Positions 45,630-57,085 of a stretch of 64,000 bases of DNA are shown here, piece by piece (position 1 is the stretch's first letter; every line of letters begins with the position of its first letter). The DNA comes from Crambe crambe (Eukaryota; Porifera; Demospongiae; Poecilosclerida; Crambeidae). The translations under genes were made by a program, and so were the position numbers. The DNA is taken from the NCBI GenBank assembly GCA_963924555.1, contig OZ004592.1, positions 3,844,001 through 3,908,000 of the forward strand. The letters are read 5' to 3'. Below the pieces are notes generated by a model. It had not been told where the DNA came from. It did not search any database and worked only from the letters and a program-made list of their open reading frames with translations.

Positions 45630-46675
45630 TCACGTCTGGAGAAGAGAGAGAGAACTTAAAGAGTCCTTGCATGGGATCCACAAAGCTATTATCCAATCAT
45701 CAGAGTGGAATTGAGAATAGAAGAAAATAATGCTAGCTATATCAATGAAGTTATACTTGTAAGGTTTGAAGATGGCTACTGCATGGTAGATAACAAAATG
45801 TAGCACGCCCATATTAGGTATAAGTAGGGGTGTAGAAATATAGTTAATAAGATACACATGTGCTATTCTCAGTATCAGATTAATAGCTGCAAAATATCTT
45901 CGTTCCTGAGGTCTGTGACTATAACATCCTAATATGGCATCCATGAAGATATGGAGGGAGTGAAAACGATATCTCAACCAGTTGAGACACTTTTGGGAGT
46001 ACCTGCAGAATCGAGAGATGAGGGCGAAGACAGAAAAGAGGGTAGAGTGAATGAAACAAAGAAATCTAGATTCCAAATAGAAATACTTGCTATTGGATAT
46101 TTTTGGCATTGTGATACTTGCTGGCATATTCAGTACTACCAAGGTCACTACTTTCATAGTTAGCACTTGACTTACAGTAACATAGCATATCATGTATCCT
46201 TTCGTGACTGATATCCTGAACAAGATGATAATGAAGTAGAAGATAGTGAGTGGGCCATAAGCCACTGCTATGTACTTGAGCCAGTTATATTTGTAGTCAC
46301 ACATGCATCTTCCCTTTTCTTTTACAAGGCCCACAAGTTTCGTTAGTAAGATCTTCTATTTGAATAGTGTGTATAGGGTGAGTTACTTATGGCACATGTG
46401 TAAGGACATGTCCCTACTAATGCAGAAATACTATCTTCTTGAATCGTCACGCAGAAGCAATTCTTCAAAGCATATGGTCCTCTCCATCTCCACACTTGAC
46501 TATTCCTTTGAGGTCACTCCCACACGTACAGCTTCCATTTTGTGGTGCTGTCCAGGGGAGGACATTGATGATCAAGTGATGGAGCAATCTTATAAGCATC
46601 CATACAGGAAATCGTAGTAAAAAATATAACAAGAAAACAGAGTGCCATACACTCTATTGAGTTTCAATTCAACAT
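45630..46675 (-). pseudogene. Membrane protein family, relic B (middle deleted)
   Basis: The upstream part (46675-46320) keeps pieces of the ectodomain (IVKCGDGE, NCFC, TCPYTCAISN) with frameshifts and stops. A 234-codon frame (46334-45630) then runs CDYKYNWLKYIAVAYGPLTIF through two helices and joins directly to CLNWLRYRFHSLHIFMDAILGCYSHRP and the C-terminal helices. Three central membrane helices present in copy C are missing. The C-terminal half is open, so the decay is recent. Confidence 0.75.
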
Positions 46676-47662
46676 TATAAGTAGTTTCAACTCTTTGATA
46701 CTCTCTCAATACTCTTTCCAGCATAAGCCACCTCATTAGTTTTAAGCCTTATATGAATTACACTAGCTAAATGGATCATCATGAAAGGTGTTACTTCTGT
46801 AGCTATGTTAACTATACTGAAACTGAATGCACTCTGTTTAAGTCTCCTCTTTACTACATAACATGATAGGATAGTGTGCACTTTTCATTGGATAAAAATA
46901 TTCATAAACTGAAATATGAGCTTTGGTGTATTTTTGATCTGCCCTATGCTATAAAGTACAGTGAACTAGTTTATTAAATAAACTTTATTTATCCTCACTA
47001 AACTAGCTGTGTAGCTACTTGAGTAGTATTAATTTTAATGTGAAAAAAGAAGGCTATAAATTTTTTTGGCAAAACCTTCATGGAATATAAAGCTAAGTTG
47101 TGAATTATCACTTCTTCATGTATTCAGATAGTGGAGCAGTTTGAAAAGAATAACTAACTTCTTAACGAGCTAGGTACTATAAGATCAAATTAGCATGATA
47201 GTGGCCCTTCAAAATTTGTGCACTAATAATTCACACATGAACTCTTTGATATATAACATGTCCGCAACTTTAAGGAATGTCACCACTGGAGTACATGCAG
47301 TCCTGGCCTGCGTATGTCACCAATAACATGTCCTGGTCTTTAGTTATCAATTAAGCTTTTTTTTTTTATGATAAGAGCATTATTATTGGAACAACTTTAG
47401 TGAGAGTAATTTCTCAAAAGTAATCAAACAAATTGCACTCCATTTTAGCTTATTATATGTAAGGTAAAGTTTGCATGCATTCACCTTGCCATTATACCTG
47501 CTATAACTTTTTGATTCTTATAATTTCAAACACCAGCACATAGCGGATCTGTAGATGCATTAAACTTTAGCTCTCTTATTGTATATGGCTGATTCACATA
47601 ATGTACGTACTGTACCAGTTCATTCACTTATATTCTAACATGGACTATGAAGCTACTCGAAG

Positions 47663-47800
47663 TATCTGGGATTATTGGCTGGATATACAGAATAAAGATC
47701 GATCCCATTTCCATCCTTCATCCCCACCCTTGTTTCCTTACTTTTTTGAGCAATAGTCTCTTTTTTTTTCATTTCACAGAAATGCTTTTCCCTAACTTGT
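47663..47800 (+). repeat. Arm copy of the 26.3-kb MITE
   Basis: This matches the right arm of the element at 26322-26648 (attggctggatata, gatcccatttccatccttcatccc, catttcacagaaatg) at roughly nine in ten positions. The second arm is absent, so it is a solo or truncated copy. Confidence 0.8.
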
Positions 47801-47919
47801 TTTTATTGTTGATTTGGCAACGAGGGAAATTATCAGCTAGGGGCTGCTTTGTGTGATAAAATCTCCATATTAAGCAAACTGTACCGTATGGCTTATGTAA
47901 TTACTGCACTGTATAATGA

Positions 47920-48515
47920 AAGTGTACACTGCACACATAATAGTGTGTGTATAGAGACTATTAGTGTGTGTATAAAGTGAACACTGCACACATAATAGTG
48001 TGTGTATAGAGACTATCTAGTGTACACTGCACACATAATAGTGTGTGTATAGAGACTATTAGTGTGTGTATAAAGTGAACACTGCACACATAATAGTGTG
48101 TGTATAGAGACTATCTTGTGTACACTGCACACATAATAGTGTGTGTATAGAGACTATCTAGTGTACACTGCACACATATAGAGTGTGTATAGGGACTGTC
48201 TAGTGTACACTGCACACATATAGAGTGTGTATAGGGACTATTTAGTGTACACTGCACACATATAGAGTGTGTATAGAGACTATCTAGTGTACACTGCACA
48301 CGTAATAGTGTGTATAGAGACTATCCAGTGTACACTGCACACATATGGTGTGTGTATAGAGACTATCTAGTGTACACTGCACACGTAATAGTGTGTATAG
48401 AGACTATTTAGTGTACACTGCACACATATGGTGTGTGTATAGAGACTATCTAGTGTACACTGCTCACACATAATGTATAGGGACTATTTAGTGTACGTTG
48501 CACACATAATAGTGT
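47920..48515. repeat. Large minisatellite, ~42-60-bp units
   Basis: About 14 units built from agtgtgtgtatagagactat, ctagtgtacactgcacaca and tatagagtgtgtatag repeat across 600 bp, with a higher-order pattern in the first third (a longer unit containing tataaagtgaacactgcacac). Each unit holds complementary words (gtgtac/gtacac, gtgtgca/tgcacac), so it can fold. Minus-strand open frames over it are artefacts. Confidence 0.9.
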
Positions 48516-48709
48516 GTGTGTACTCTGAACACCTATGATATAATTGTATTTGTATTGGAACATTTCTAACACTTCTGTTTTTACAATGATATTCATCGAG
48601 TGGTAAAGAAGGTCTTTTAAGTGTAATATCTAATTAGGCTAACATTATTTAAAAACTGCTATATTTGTTTAATTCAAAGTGAATGATATCAACAATATCT
48701 TGTAACCAC

Positions 48710-48729
48710 ACACACACACACACACACAT

Positions 48730-48775
<46 letters not shown>
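48710..48775. repeat. (CA)n microsatellite
   Basis: About 30 CA dinucleotides with a few interruptions, just downstream of the minisatellite. A short second run is at about 48836-48850. Confidence 0.9.
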
Positions 48776-48776
<1 letters not shown>

Positions 48777-48961
48777 TTACTGATGTCTTGCAATTATTTC
48801 AATTATCATTGTAATGTTGGACGATTCCATCCATCACACACACGCACACAAATTATTGATGTCTTTCAATTATCATGATGATTCCATCCATCAGTAGGGG
48901 GGATCTTTCACCATGATTGTACTTTAATTGATATGGCAAGGAGTCCTCAAATCTCCTTTTT

Positions 48962-50426
48962 TTATCTTTTCCAGAAAAAAAGTTGCGCAAGTTGTGATTT
49001 ACGAGGCAGAATTGTCCACACAAATACAAGCAACCAGTACATCATGACCATGGAAAGGGATGCATATGTAGCAATGGAGTACAATACGAATCCTCTATTA
49101 GCATAAATGAGTGGATTTAATACTGTAAATGCAGCTATGTGGAATATTCTGATCAGTAAGTAAATTGCTCCAAAATGTCTTCGTTCCCGAGGTCTGTGAC
49201 TATAACATCCTAATATGGCATCCATGAAGATATGGAGGGAGTGAAAATGATATTGACTTATTGAGGCATCTCTGGAAGCAGGAACATGGGTACGAGCAGA
49301 GAAGAATTAAGGGAAGAATGTTGAATAATAGAGAAAGAGTTACAGCTAGCATAGCATATAATAGATGTTCTTCACCTAGATAAGGAACTGTGCTGTCATA
49401 AAAAAAGAATGTATTACCGTGGGTACCATTCATATAGTAAAAGTGTGTTGGTGTCAGTAAATGAGCTGATGTATCAAGTATCTTAACATATGAAAGGAGG
49501 AAGAAAGTAGCAAATGCTCCTATCAGTGAAGTTTCTATATCCCATTCTTTTCTAAAATGACGGAAGCATGAGTATGCTGGTCTGCACAGCCACACAACCA
49601 ATCTAAAACGATCATGCAGTTTGACAAGTAGGTAAGTGATGAGGACTAATATCATGGGATAGACTGCTACAATGTAATCAAGTGAGAGTACCTGCAGAGC
49701 TGAGAGATGAGGGTGAAGACAGAAAGGAGGGTAAAGCGAACGGAAGAAATCCAGATTCCATATGGACATCAGTGTTAGTCCAAGTTTTGCAAAATAGTGT
49801 GATTTGGTGTTGACGACCATATTGAATAACTGTGTAGCTAACCCTATAGTAGTCATCGTCTGGCATATAGTGACATAGCTCACTATAGATCCTGATGTGA
49901 CCGAGACCCTTAAGATGATACTAATGAAGTAGAAGACAGTGAGTGGGCCATAAGCCACTACTATGTACTTGAGCCAGTTATACTTGTAGTCTGTGCACTC
50001 CACACATGATAAGTTGTAGGAATAAACTGCTAAACCGTGACCTTCAATGCATCGTCCGCATGTAGTCCCATTGCGGTTAAAAGGTCCACAAGTTAAATTA
50101 TTGAGTTCATCTGTCTCATTAGTTGATATGATGTGGTTTTGTGTCCTTGATATATGGCATTCATATAGACATGATCCTACCACTGGTAGGTTCAGATTGT
50201 CCTCTGTTGTCATACAAAAGCAGTAACTAAGAGCATATGCTCCTCTCCCATCTTCACACTTGACTATCCCCCTGAGATCAGTGCCACACTTACAGCTTCC
50301 ATTTTGTGGTGAGGTCCAGAGAGGACATTGTTGTACATCAAGTGAAGAAACACTAGCAAGAGCAAAGGACAAGCCTATGAATGTAATAATCAGCATAGCT
50401 ATATTATGACTTTTAGATAACATCAT
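48962..50426 (-). pseudogene. Membrane protein family, copy C (best preserved, frameshifted)
   Basis: A 408-codon frame (50426-49200) starts with a signal peptide (MMLSKSHNIAMLIITFIGLS), then a Cys-rich ectodomain (CPLWTSPQNGSCKCG, CFCMT, CLYECH, CGPFNRNGTTCGRCIEGHG, CVEC), about five membrane helices from WLKYIVVAYGPLTVFYF onward, several N-glycosylation sequons, and a cytosolic-type HFRKEWDIE loop. Near 49240 two bases are missing relative to relic B, so the frame leaves the family after CFQRCLNK; the C-terminal part (FMDAILGCYSHRP and two helices) resumes in another frame to 48962 and is itself shortened. It either encodes a truncated product or is a young pseudogene. I do not recognise a named family; a receptor or transporter role is only suggested by topology. 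Confidence 0.75.
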
Positions 50427-50833
50427 TTTCCCTACACCCTCTATTATTCCTACTCCATTATAATATTATTATATTGAACTGCATAATAATATTATGCATA
50501 TTATTATTCATCTTGTTTGTGCAGCAGCTGCAGGAGTATTATACCGAAAGTATATTCAACATAAACTGTATCAGTAAGGGTCTTCTTCTCCTTGGTCTTC
50601 ACTTTCATCCGTATTGCTTGCTCTCATGATGACATGGATGAATGAGATGATCCATCCCTCCATATATTTCTCATCACCTCACACTGCTTAATATGTCCTT
50701 ACTTAAACTGTGTGTGGACAGGATGCCATTTACATGTATAGCTATAGTTATATTGTTCAGGTTATTAGCTCTGCTTGAGAATCTGATATGCATGTGATCA
50801 AACAAATATTAAACTCTATACTCAAAGTTAAAT

Positions 50834-50837
<4 letters not shown>

Positions 50838-50913
<76 letters not shown>
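50838..50913. repeat. (CT)n microsatellite
   Basis: About 37 CT dinucleotides upstream of copy C on its strand. It could influence expression of that copy, but nothing shows this. Confidence 0.95.
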
Positions 50914-50917
<4 letters not shown>

Positions 50918-51459
50918 CATTATTAACTATATGGTGAAATGAATTTCTAAACTAGCTATTTATAGTGAACTATGTAATCTGAAAGTGAAGATTAATTCCA
51001 AGTACTATAAACTTGACTAAAGTAAACTCTAAACAACATTAATGAAGTGAAGGGGATAAATCATAAATTGCTCTTCATAGTTATAAAGTCAGTAGAGAAT
51101 GTCTTTCATCATGATCATGTGCATGCTCCAACTGATATGGCAAGGACTCTTTTTTTTGTTTCCCTTCCAACTACGAAACTTAATGCATATAATAAGCAAT
51201 GCAATTTGTCTCCTGATGAATTTATGAGGTAGCTAAAATTTTCCAAAAGGTCAAAAAAAAAGGAGTCATCTGTGTTATACGTCTCAACTGACCAATAATG
51301 CCAGATGAAGATGGTGAGAAAAAACAGTATGATGGCAATATGATGCCACTATGACTATGGCAGACATCCATATGCAGCAAGATAGAGGAGTGAATTGATA
51401 ACACAAAGGCAGTGACATGTAGCTATAATAAGATATAGAGCTAGCTAAATATCTTCACT

Positions 51460-52140
51460 TCAGGCTGTAACACCCCAAAATGATGTCCATGAAGGTGTGG
51501 AGAGCATACCACTGATATTTGGACTTACTGAGACACAACTGGAAGCAGAGAAGAACCAAAGGAAGAATATTAAGTAATAAGATGCTAATGTAGCAGCATA
51601 ATGAAAGATGCCCTTTGCCAAAGTTGTGCATTGTACCATTATAATAGAAGAATTTTCCATGAGAACCATTCATGTGGTAAAAGTATGAAAAGTGAGCAGA
51701 TATGTCAAGTATCTTTTGTAGAATTAAATCATTCTTTTCTGAAGTAATGGAAGCATGTGTATGCTGGTTTGCACATGCCACACAACCAGCCTGAAATGAT
51801 CATGCAGTTTGACGAGTAGGTAAGTGAGGAGGACTAATATCATGGGATAGACTGCTACAATGTAATCAAGTGAGAATACCTGCAGAGCTGAGAGATGAGG
51901 GTGAAGGCAGAAAGGAGAAGAGCGAACGAAAGAAAAATATGGATATCAGTGTAAGTCTAAGTTTTGTGAAAACTCTCTAAGCATTTTGCTGAGCCATGTG
52001 TTACTATATGCCAACCATCAAACCTGACATACCTGATATTCTGAAGATGAGAAAGTGGACTGCTATATGTATTTGAGCCAGTTATTTGTGCAATTCACAC
52101 ATGAAATGTTGTAGGAAAAATAAGCATGTAATTGAGTTAT
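51460..52140 (-). pseudogene. Membrane protein family, relic D
   Basis: On the minus strand, fragments match copy C: the TM2-3 region (52050-51800, DNA-level match of gcagtttgacgagtaggtaag), FYHMNGSHGKFFYYNGT and LLNILPLVLLC (51720-51540), and LHTFMDIILGCYS at about 51480. The frame is broken several times and the loop before the fourth helix is deleted. The ectodomain is reduced to about 30 bp. Confidence 0.75.
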
Positions 52141-52231
52141 GTGGTATAGTTACAGGGGAGTGTTTGGAGAATGTAGTGCCTGGTCTTGCTATCCTGTGCC
52201 ACTGAAGTCTTGTGTGTCCCCTCCCCCTTTG

Positions 52232-52996
52232 ACTTGACAGTACTTGCTCCCCTTGGTCTGGCCTTCCCTCTTGGAGCTCCTCGTCTCGCTACTTACTGCA
52301 GTCTGACAAGCTTCCAAGTCTCTCCTGATAACCAGTTTCCCTGTCCTTGGAAGATAATGCTACTTCCTTGTTCCAACACTCCAGCATGTCTCAATCGAAA
52401 CTGCATCTGATCTTCAATACCTGGCTTCCCTGGCTCTGTTACACTAATCGACACATTCACACACTTTGAAGTCCATGTGAACACAGCCCAGACCACGGTA
52501 CCTGTAGCAAGTTGTGTTCTTCGGTCTCTCAAGTGATATTCACAGGCCTTAAGAAAGCAATGGTGGTCCTTGGCTAAAACAACTCAATCCACAACTTTGT
52601 CCATGTGGTAGTGAAGAGCTTCATGTTGCTACTTTTGGAGATGGAGTCTGGATCTGCAGTCGAAATACTGGTGTATTTGGAGAACTTACTTTTGAACACA
52701 AGCTGTGGTGTGATTAAGTGGATCAGTCTTCAATTAAAGGTATATCTGCTATTGGTACCATACGTAGTTACTGCAACCAATGGCTCTATAAGGATTCTTC
52801 TCATCAGGCTCAGCTTCACTGGATTTGAAGAGTGTGTGCAGGGCTTTATGAGATGCTAGATGCAAGTTGTACGACATTGGTGTGTCTTCACCTGATCCTT
52901 CATGGAAAGCACTGTCAGAGGCCCTCAGGTCTCCCGCAGTGGAACACCCTGAAATTGCTGCCAAGATTAAAAGGAAGTACATTGTAGAATACTAGG
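52232..52996 (+). pseudogene. ROCO C-terminal part plus death domain, relic
   Basis: 52240-52738 matches 30489-30985 of the ROCO exon (LAFPLGAPRL, SLTSFQVSPDNQFPCPWKIM, then TFTHFEVHV in other frames) with stops and frameshifts, and keeps the donor position (aattaaag|gtatat). About 52805-52996 then holds the second half of a death domain ending SPDPSWKALSEALRSP...KIKRKYIVEY and a stop. That death domain is unlike the fourth domain of the intact gene, so the source was a different paralogue. Confidence 0.8.
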
Positions 52997-53806
52997 AACT
53001 GATCATGACTTTTCGTTTTTCTCCTTTACCATTTCCATTTTGATGTGTTTGCAGATTATATGACTTGTTGCCCATGCATATGTGCAATGAGCAGTAAATA
53101 GCTATGTGGAAGTGGGCTATGCTATGCTAAAATTGTATATAGTTCACCATTCCCCCCTCCCCCCTTTTAATTTTTGTCCTGTTTTTCTGCATGCACTGAA
53201 GGCACTTCATTTCTCATTATTTTAATTATGACTTTTTAAAATCCTCAAAGTTAGTCACTTTTCAGGATTGATAGCTACTCTATACAATAATATTCTATGC
53301 ATGTCAGGAGACAGAAAGTTTACCCTATTGCATTTTATATCAAAGTATTTGATATAGAATGTGACAGCAGCTTCAGGAGGGGAAGAAAAATTCTCAGACA
53401 AGCAGTTGGGTTGTGCAGAACTTTACATAAAAGTAGTAAAAATGCTTCGAGTTACTCATGGCAATAAAAATTAATAATCATGATTGCAACACGTGTAGCT
53501 ACAGTGTTTTTAATGGTAACAATACTTGCCCTGCTGTACAAGCTGTAAACAAGCCAATTAATTACAGTAGCAACATACAGCTGATAGATTACTGTGGTGA
53601 TTGAGAGTATAGAATATGATGCACAGTTATTAGCTACATGATCTACATGTACACAGCATATTTCATTTGACCTCATCATAACAATTCTACCACAAACCAT
53701 GTTCCTGTATGATGATTTTATAAGCTGTACCTTATAGTTCAAGTCAGAAGGTTAACCCATTCTACCCCCTTTTGTCTGCTTCTTCGTATCGATAAGTCGA
53801 TTCAAG

Positions 53807-54390
53807 GGAGCATCATCTTTCATCCATAGGTAGGTGATGGTGGTATCATGGCTGTTATTGACCTGTAGAGTTGACATTTCTTCATTTAGTCACATGTCTG
53901 GCAAACTATCATAGATACAAGTTGCAAACATGGCCGCTTCATTGGGCTGTGCCTCACTTGGCCTAATAAGGCACCAAATTGATTAGCATAATGGATACTA
54001 GCTAGCAATCATCTTGTACACATACATAAAAAAGTACCTAATCTTGAGTGAGCAGGATATGTATGAATTAAAAAAATCAAAGCTACGTATTCTTGATAGT
54101 TTGGTGGATAAATCCTGTCTCTAATGCCTCTTAAGGAAAACTCACATCTTTAGCTACTAGTTCATCTTCATAAGAGCTTGTACTCTTTCAGGACAGTTAT
54201 TCTAAAGAGGATCACTTAGTAACTTTTCATTTTTCATGAGTTTGTACTTCACAACTTCTGATGCCATCATGGTTACATGCATAATAGTGCAAGGGAGCAC
54301 CATCTTTCATTCATTGGTAGGTGATGATGCCATCATGGCTGATAGTAACCTGTACTACAAGAAGAGTTGACTTTTCTTCATTTAGTCTCT
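53807..54390 (+). repeat. Direct duplication ~485 bp apart
   Basis: About 90 bp at 53807-53894 (gggagcatcatctttcatcc to tttcttcatttagtc) recur at 54293-54388 at about 85 percent by eye. Neither copy is coding. The rest of 52997-54405 shows no gene. Confidence 0.7.
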
Positions 54391-54405
54391 GCCAAATTAA
54401 TTTAT

Positions 54406-54655
54406 ATATGCAGGGGTGTATCCACCACTCCAGTTGGTCCAGTTTTCACTGGACCGCTTTTATTATCCAATAATAATGACTCTGTCCCATGACTGCAGAG
54501 TTAGCTTGTAAATGAAGAACCATGACCTTCAAGAATCATGATCACACTAGTAAAGCTATATCGAAACTAAGTGGGTGAAGGATAAAGTGGGCATGGTACT
54601 CCCACACACAGGCACACCGGACCACTTGAAATTCTATGGATACACCCCTGATATG
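54406..54655. mobile_element. MITE with CAGGGGTGTATCCA ends
   Basis: Perfect 14-bp inverted ends CAGGGGTGTATCCA (54411) and TGGATACACCCCTG (to 54650) enclose 240 bp, flanked by atatg on both sides (54406-54410, 54651-54655). CAGGG-type ends occur in hAT-like families, although the duplication here looks like 5 bp. There is no coding content. Confidence 0.85.
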
Positions 54656-55146
54656 TCATTTTTGCTCCATTTCTATCTGTGTGTAATTCTCAGCATAGTA
54701 GCTACAGTGACTTGGGGGGGGGGGGCTTAGTCCCCCTCAGTTAATTCCCAACATTGTACAGGAATTAGCTTTACTTACAATGGTTATTTACTAGCTACTT
54801 TATACCAGGTACGAAACGAGATCTCACTGGTCATAACTGACCACAAACACAAACTTGTAGTAGACCTTGGGTTATTGGTCCTCTGTCTCTATGTTGCATA
54901 TCTTAGTCCTTCTGTGTTTGTGAATGCACTAGCTTCAGTGTTCCCTTGCAAACATGTGCAGCAAGGGCTTAAGCAAAAGAGATGGTATAGCTACAGTAAA
55001 ATGAGCTCTTCAGGGAATTCAAATTGCTAGTGATTGTGATGTACATGTTGGCATTGTGAGTAGATCCCTGGTGATCTTAGTAAAGTATGTAGGTTAATTG
55101 TGTATAACTACTAGCTATTTGACCCTTCAATTTTATTTATTTCCAG

Positions 55147-56535
55147 CTCCTCCACTCAGTGTGGACAATGTCATGGCAGTCCTAGAAACAATGCCATGGA
55201 GGGAGGTTGGTGACATGCTGTTCGTCCCTGACTCCAAGCTTGATGCAATGGATGCTGACCACACAACAGATGAGGGGGGGAAAGGAGCAGTGATAAGATA
55301 TTGGCTTTTGAGGGATCCCCATGCCTCATGGAGGAGGCGTATAGAAAGGCTTGACAGTTGGAATGAGATAAACATAGCAGACCAGATACAGAACTATGCA
55401 GAGAAACAAAAAGGTCAGTAACCGTTAGAACAGAACAAGACCTGAATTATGGGATTACGATGATCAGTCCTCCTGAATCCTCCAACTGATGTTCTGTTAG
55501 TCTCTACATACTTTTATGCTTCTATGTGTGTGATTGGAGTGGGTGGGTTTGTAGTTCATGTAGATATCTAGTCTCGCGCAGACTTTCCTGATGGGCAGGG
55601 CTTCACGGAGAGGGAGAGGGAAAGTCTGGTAACTATGGCCAGGTTTCAGTGGACACTGCAGGAATTTGTGGCAGCACCAATCAGATCGCAGATTCAAAGA
55701 ATGGGTGTGAATGTCATGTGATTGTCATAAATATCAGCTATAAATGATCGCGTGTTCAAAGATGGACGACTCTCTTGCTATCGGAGCTAGAAGCTATCAA
55801 TTAGCTCCATTAGCTGATGGCTGAAATCTCGCACAGATGACAATATAATCCTTAAACCTCCTTATTGTACTCTGTGTTATTGTTGTTTTGCAGAAAAATT
55901 AATTTTCCAAGAAATTCAAAATAAGTGATTGTATTTTACAGAAGTGCATGTTATTGGTAGATATCACATGGTCCTACTGTCCATCCATTAGTTGAAACTT
56001 GTGTCATAACGAAACTCTCTGTGTCTCCCCAGACCCCAGTCTGACCAGTCACAGTTTGTTGACTGTTATGCAGGCCTGTAGCCAGCAGGCGGCTCAACGG
56101 GCTTGAGCCCCCCCTCCCTTTGATGGAAATAATTATAGCTTATAGTCACTTGCATTAGTTTGCTGAATTAATTTAGTTCTCACACATTGAAAATATCTTA
56201 GCTGAGTAACACAATAATAATACTATAATTCTTCATGAGCCATCCCTTTTCTAAAATCCTGGCTACAGGCCTGGTTATGGACACTGTGAAGAATGCAAAG
56301 GACAGTGATGAGATTGAGAACAGTAGCGATGCTATTTTGGAGAATGTACTTGAGATACCACTAACCAAGAGTAAGAAGATGAGGTCACAGTTCACTGAAG
56401 AGGACTACAGAAAGAAACTTGTGGAATACTTCATAGCAATGTCTCCATGGGCCAGTTGGAATCATGTGGCAGGGAATCTTCTCTACTATGGACATCATGG
56501 AGTACTTGAGAAAGTGAAGGAAAATGTTAAAGTTG
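55147..56535 (+). pseudogene. Second death-domain locus: DD1' and MITE-interrupted DD2'
   Basis: Exon 55147-55413 (267 nt, phase 1-1) is intact and encodes a domain about 85 percent like the first death domain of the ROCO gene, with VDNVMAVLETMPWREVGDML and DPHASWRRRIERL. The next exon, 56033-56535, matches the second death-domain exon (DPSLTSHSLLTVM, then DTVKNAKDSDEIENSSDAIL) but is split by a 203-bp MITE at 56071-56273 that brings an in-frame stop. The remaining frame is open to the donor at 56536. The MITE's right end gives an acceptor-like ctacag|gc in the correct phase, so the exon might still be used. No Pro-rich first exon, third domain or GTPase exon is seen here. It may be a shorter death-domain gene or a dying paralogue. 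Confidence 0.7.
56065..56279. mobile_element. 203-bp MITE inside a death-domain exon
   Basis: Perfect 15-bp inverted ends CAGGCCTGTAGCCAG (56071-56085) and CTGGCTACAGGCCTG (56259-56273) flank 203 bp, bordered by the duplicated target gttatg (56065-56070, 56274-56279). The uninterrupted version of the site is seen in the paralogous exon at about 20616-20630, so the insertion is direct and recent enough to keep perfect ends. Confidence 0.93.
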
Positions 56536-56835
56536 GTATATGGTATATGACACCTACTAATTGAAGGGAGGATGTTAGGTCTACAGTGGAACCTTTGATA
56601 ATTCTAAGTAGAAGCAAATTTTTTTCTATAGATTAATAAAAAGGTTGATTTGTTAATTTGCATTTCTCCACTGTCCCAAAGTGTCTGTTATTTTGAGGTT
56701 CAGAGTCCAGATCATCCACATTTATATTCTATGATCTAATTATGAAGTTATATTGACATCTACAAGGTTTCAATACCGATACTTTTCAGAACTGTAATTT
56801 CACTTTTGTATTAGTCTATAAGCAGTGTTTGTGTC

Positions 56836-57085
56836 ATCCCTACATAGAGAGCTACTGCTCTCTCTCTCTCTGATAGTAGTAAAGGAGAAAAATATTCTAA
56901 ATAAAAAAGAAAGGTAGACTAGGGATGGCCTGTGTGCGGTTCAAAAAGTTCAGCAACAAGAGAGTGAACTTAACCCCTTACCCATCACCAATATTACCAA
57001 ACTACGAGGTACTTCCCATGACAGGCCAATAGTTTATAAAGGAAGGAATAGGTAATATTGGTGATTAACTGCACACAGCCATCCT
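56836..57085. repeat. Nested inverted repeats, agggatggc family
   Basis: catccctacatagagag (56838) is followed by actagggatggcctgtgtgcgg (56928) and, inverted, by gcacacagccatcc (57071-57084). Inside is caccaatattacc with its complement ggtaatattggtg. It is probably one MITE inserted beside another. Non-coding. Confidence 0.6.

Noticed and set aside
48111-48299. Repetitive minus-strand frame with QCTLDSPYTHS units
   Set aside because: It is an artefact of the minisatellite, with no start context or flanking coding sequence.
47920-48515. CRISPR-like appearance of regular repeats
   Set aside because: The units are contiguous tandem repeats without unique spacers, in a eukaryotic sequence; the same holds for 4918-5105 and 9885-10050.
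33596-52140. Calling the membrane family GPCRs
   Set aside because: The helix number is uncertain and no class-specific GPCR motif (DRY, NPxxY, GPS) is visible, so only multipass membrane protein is supported.
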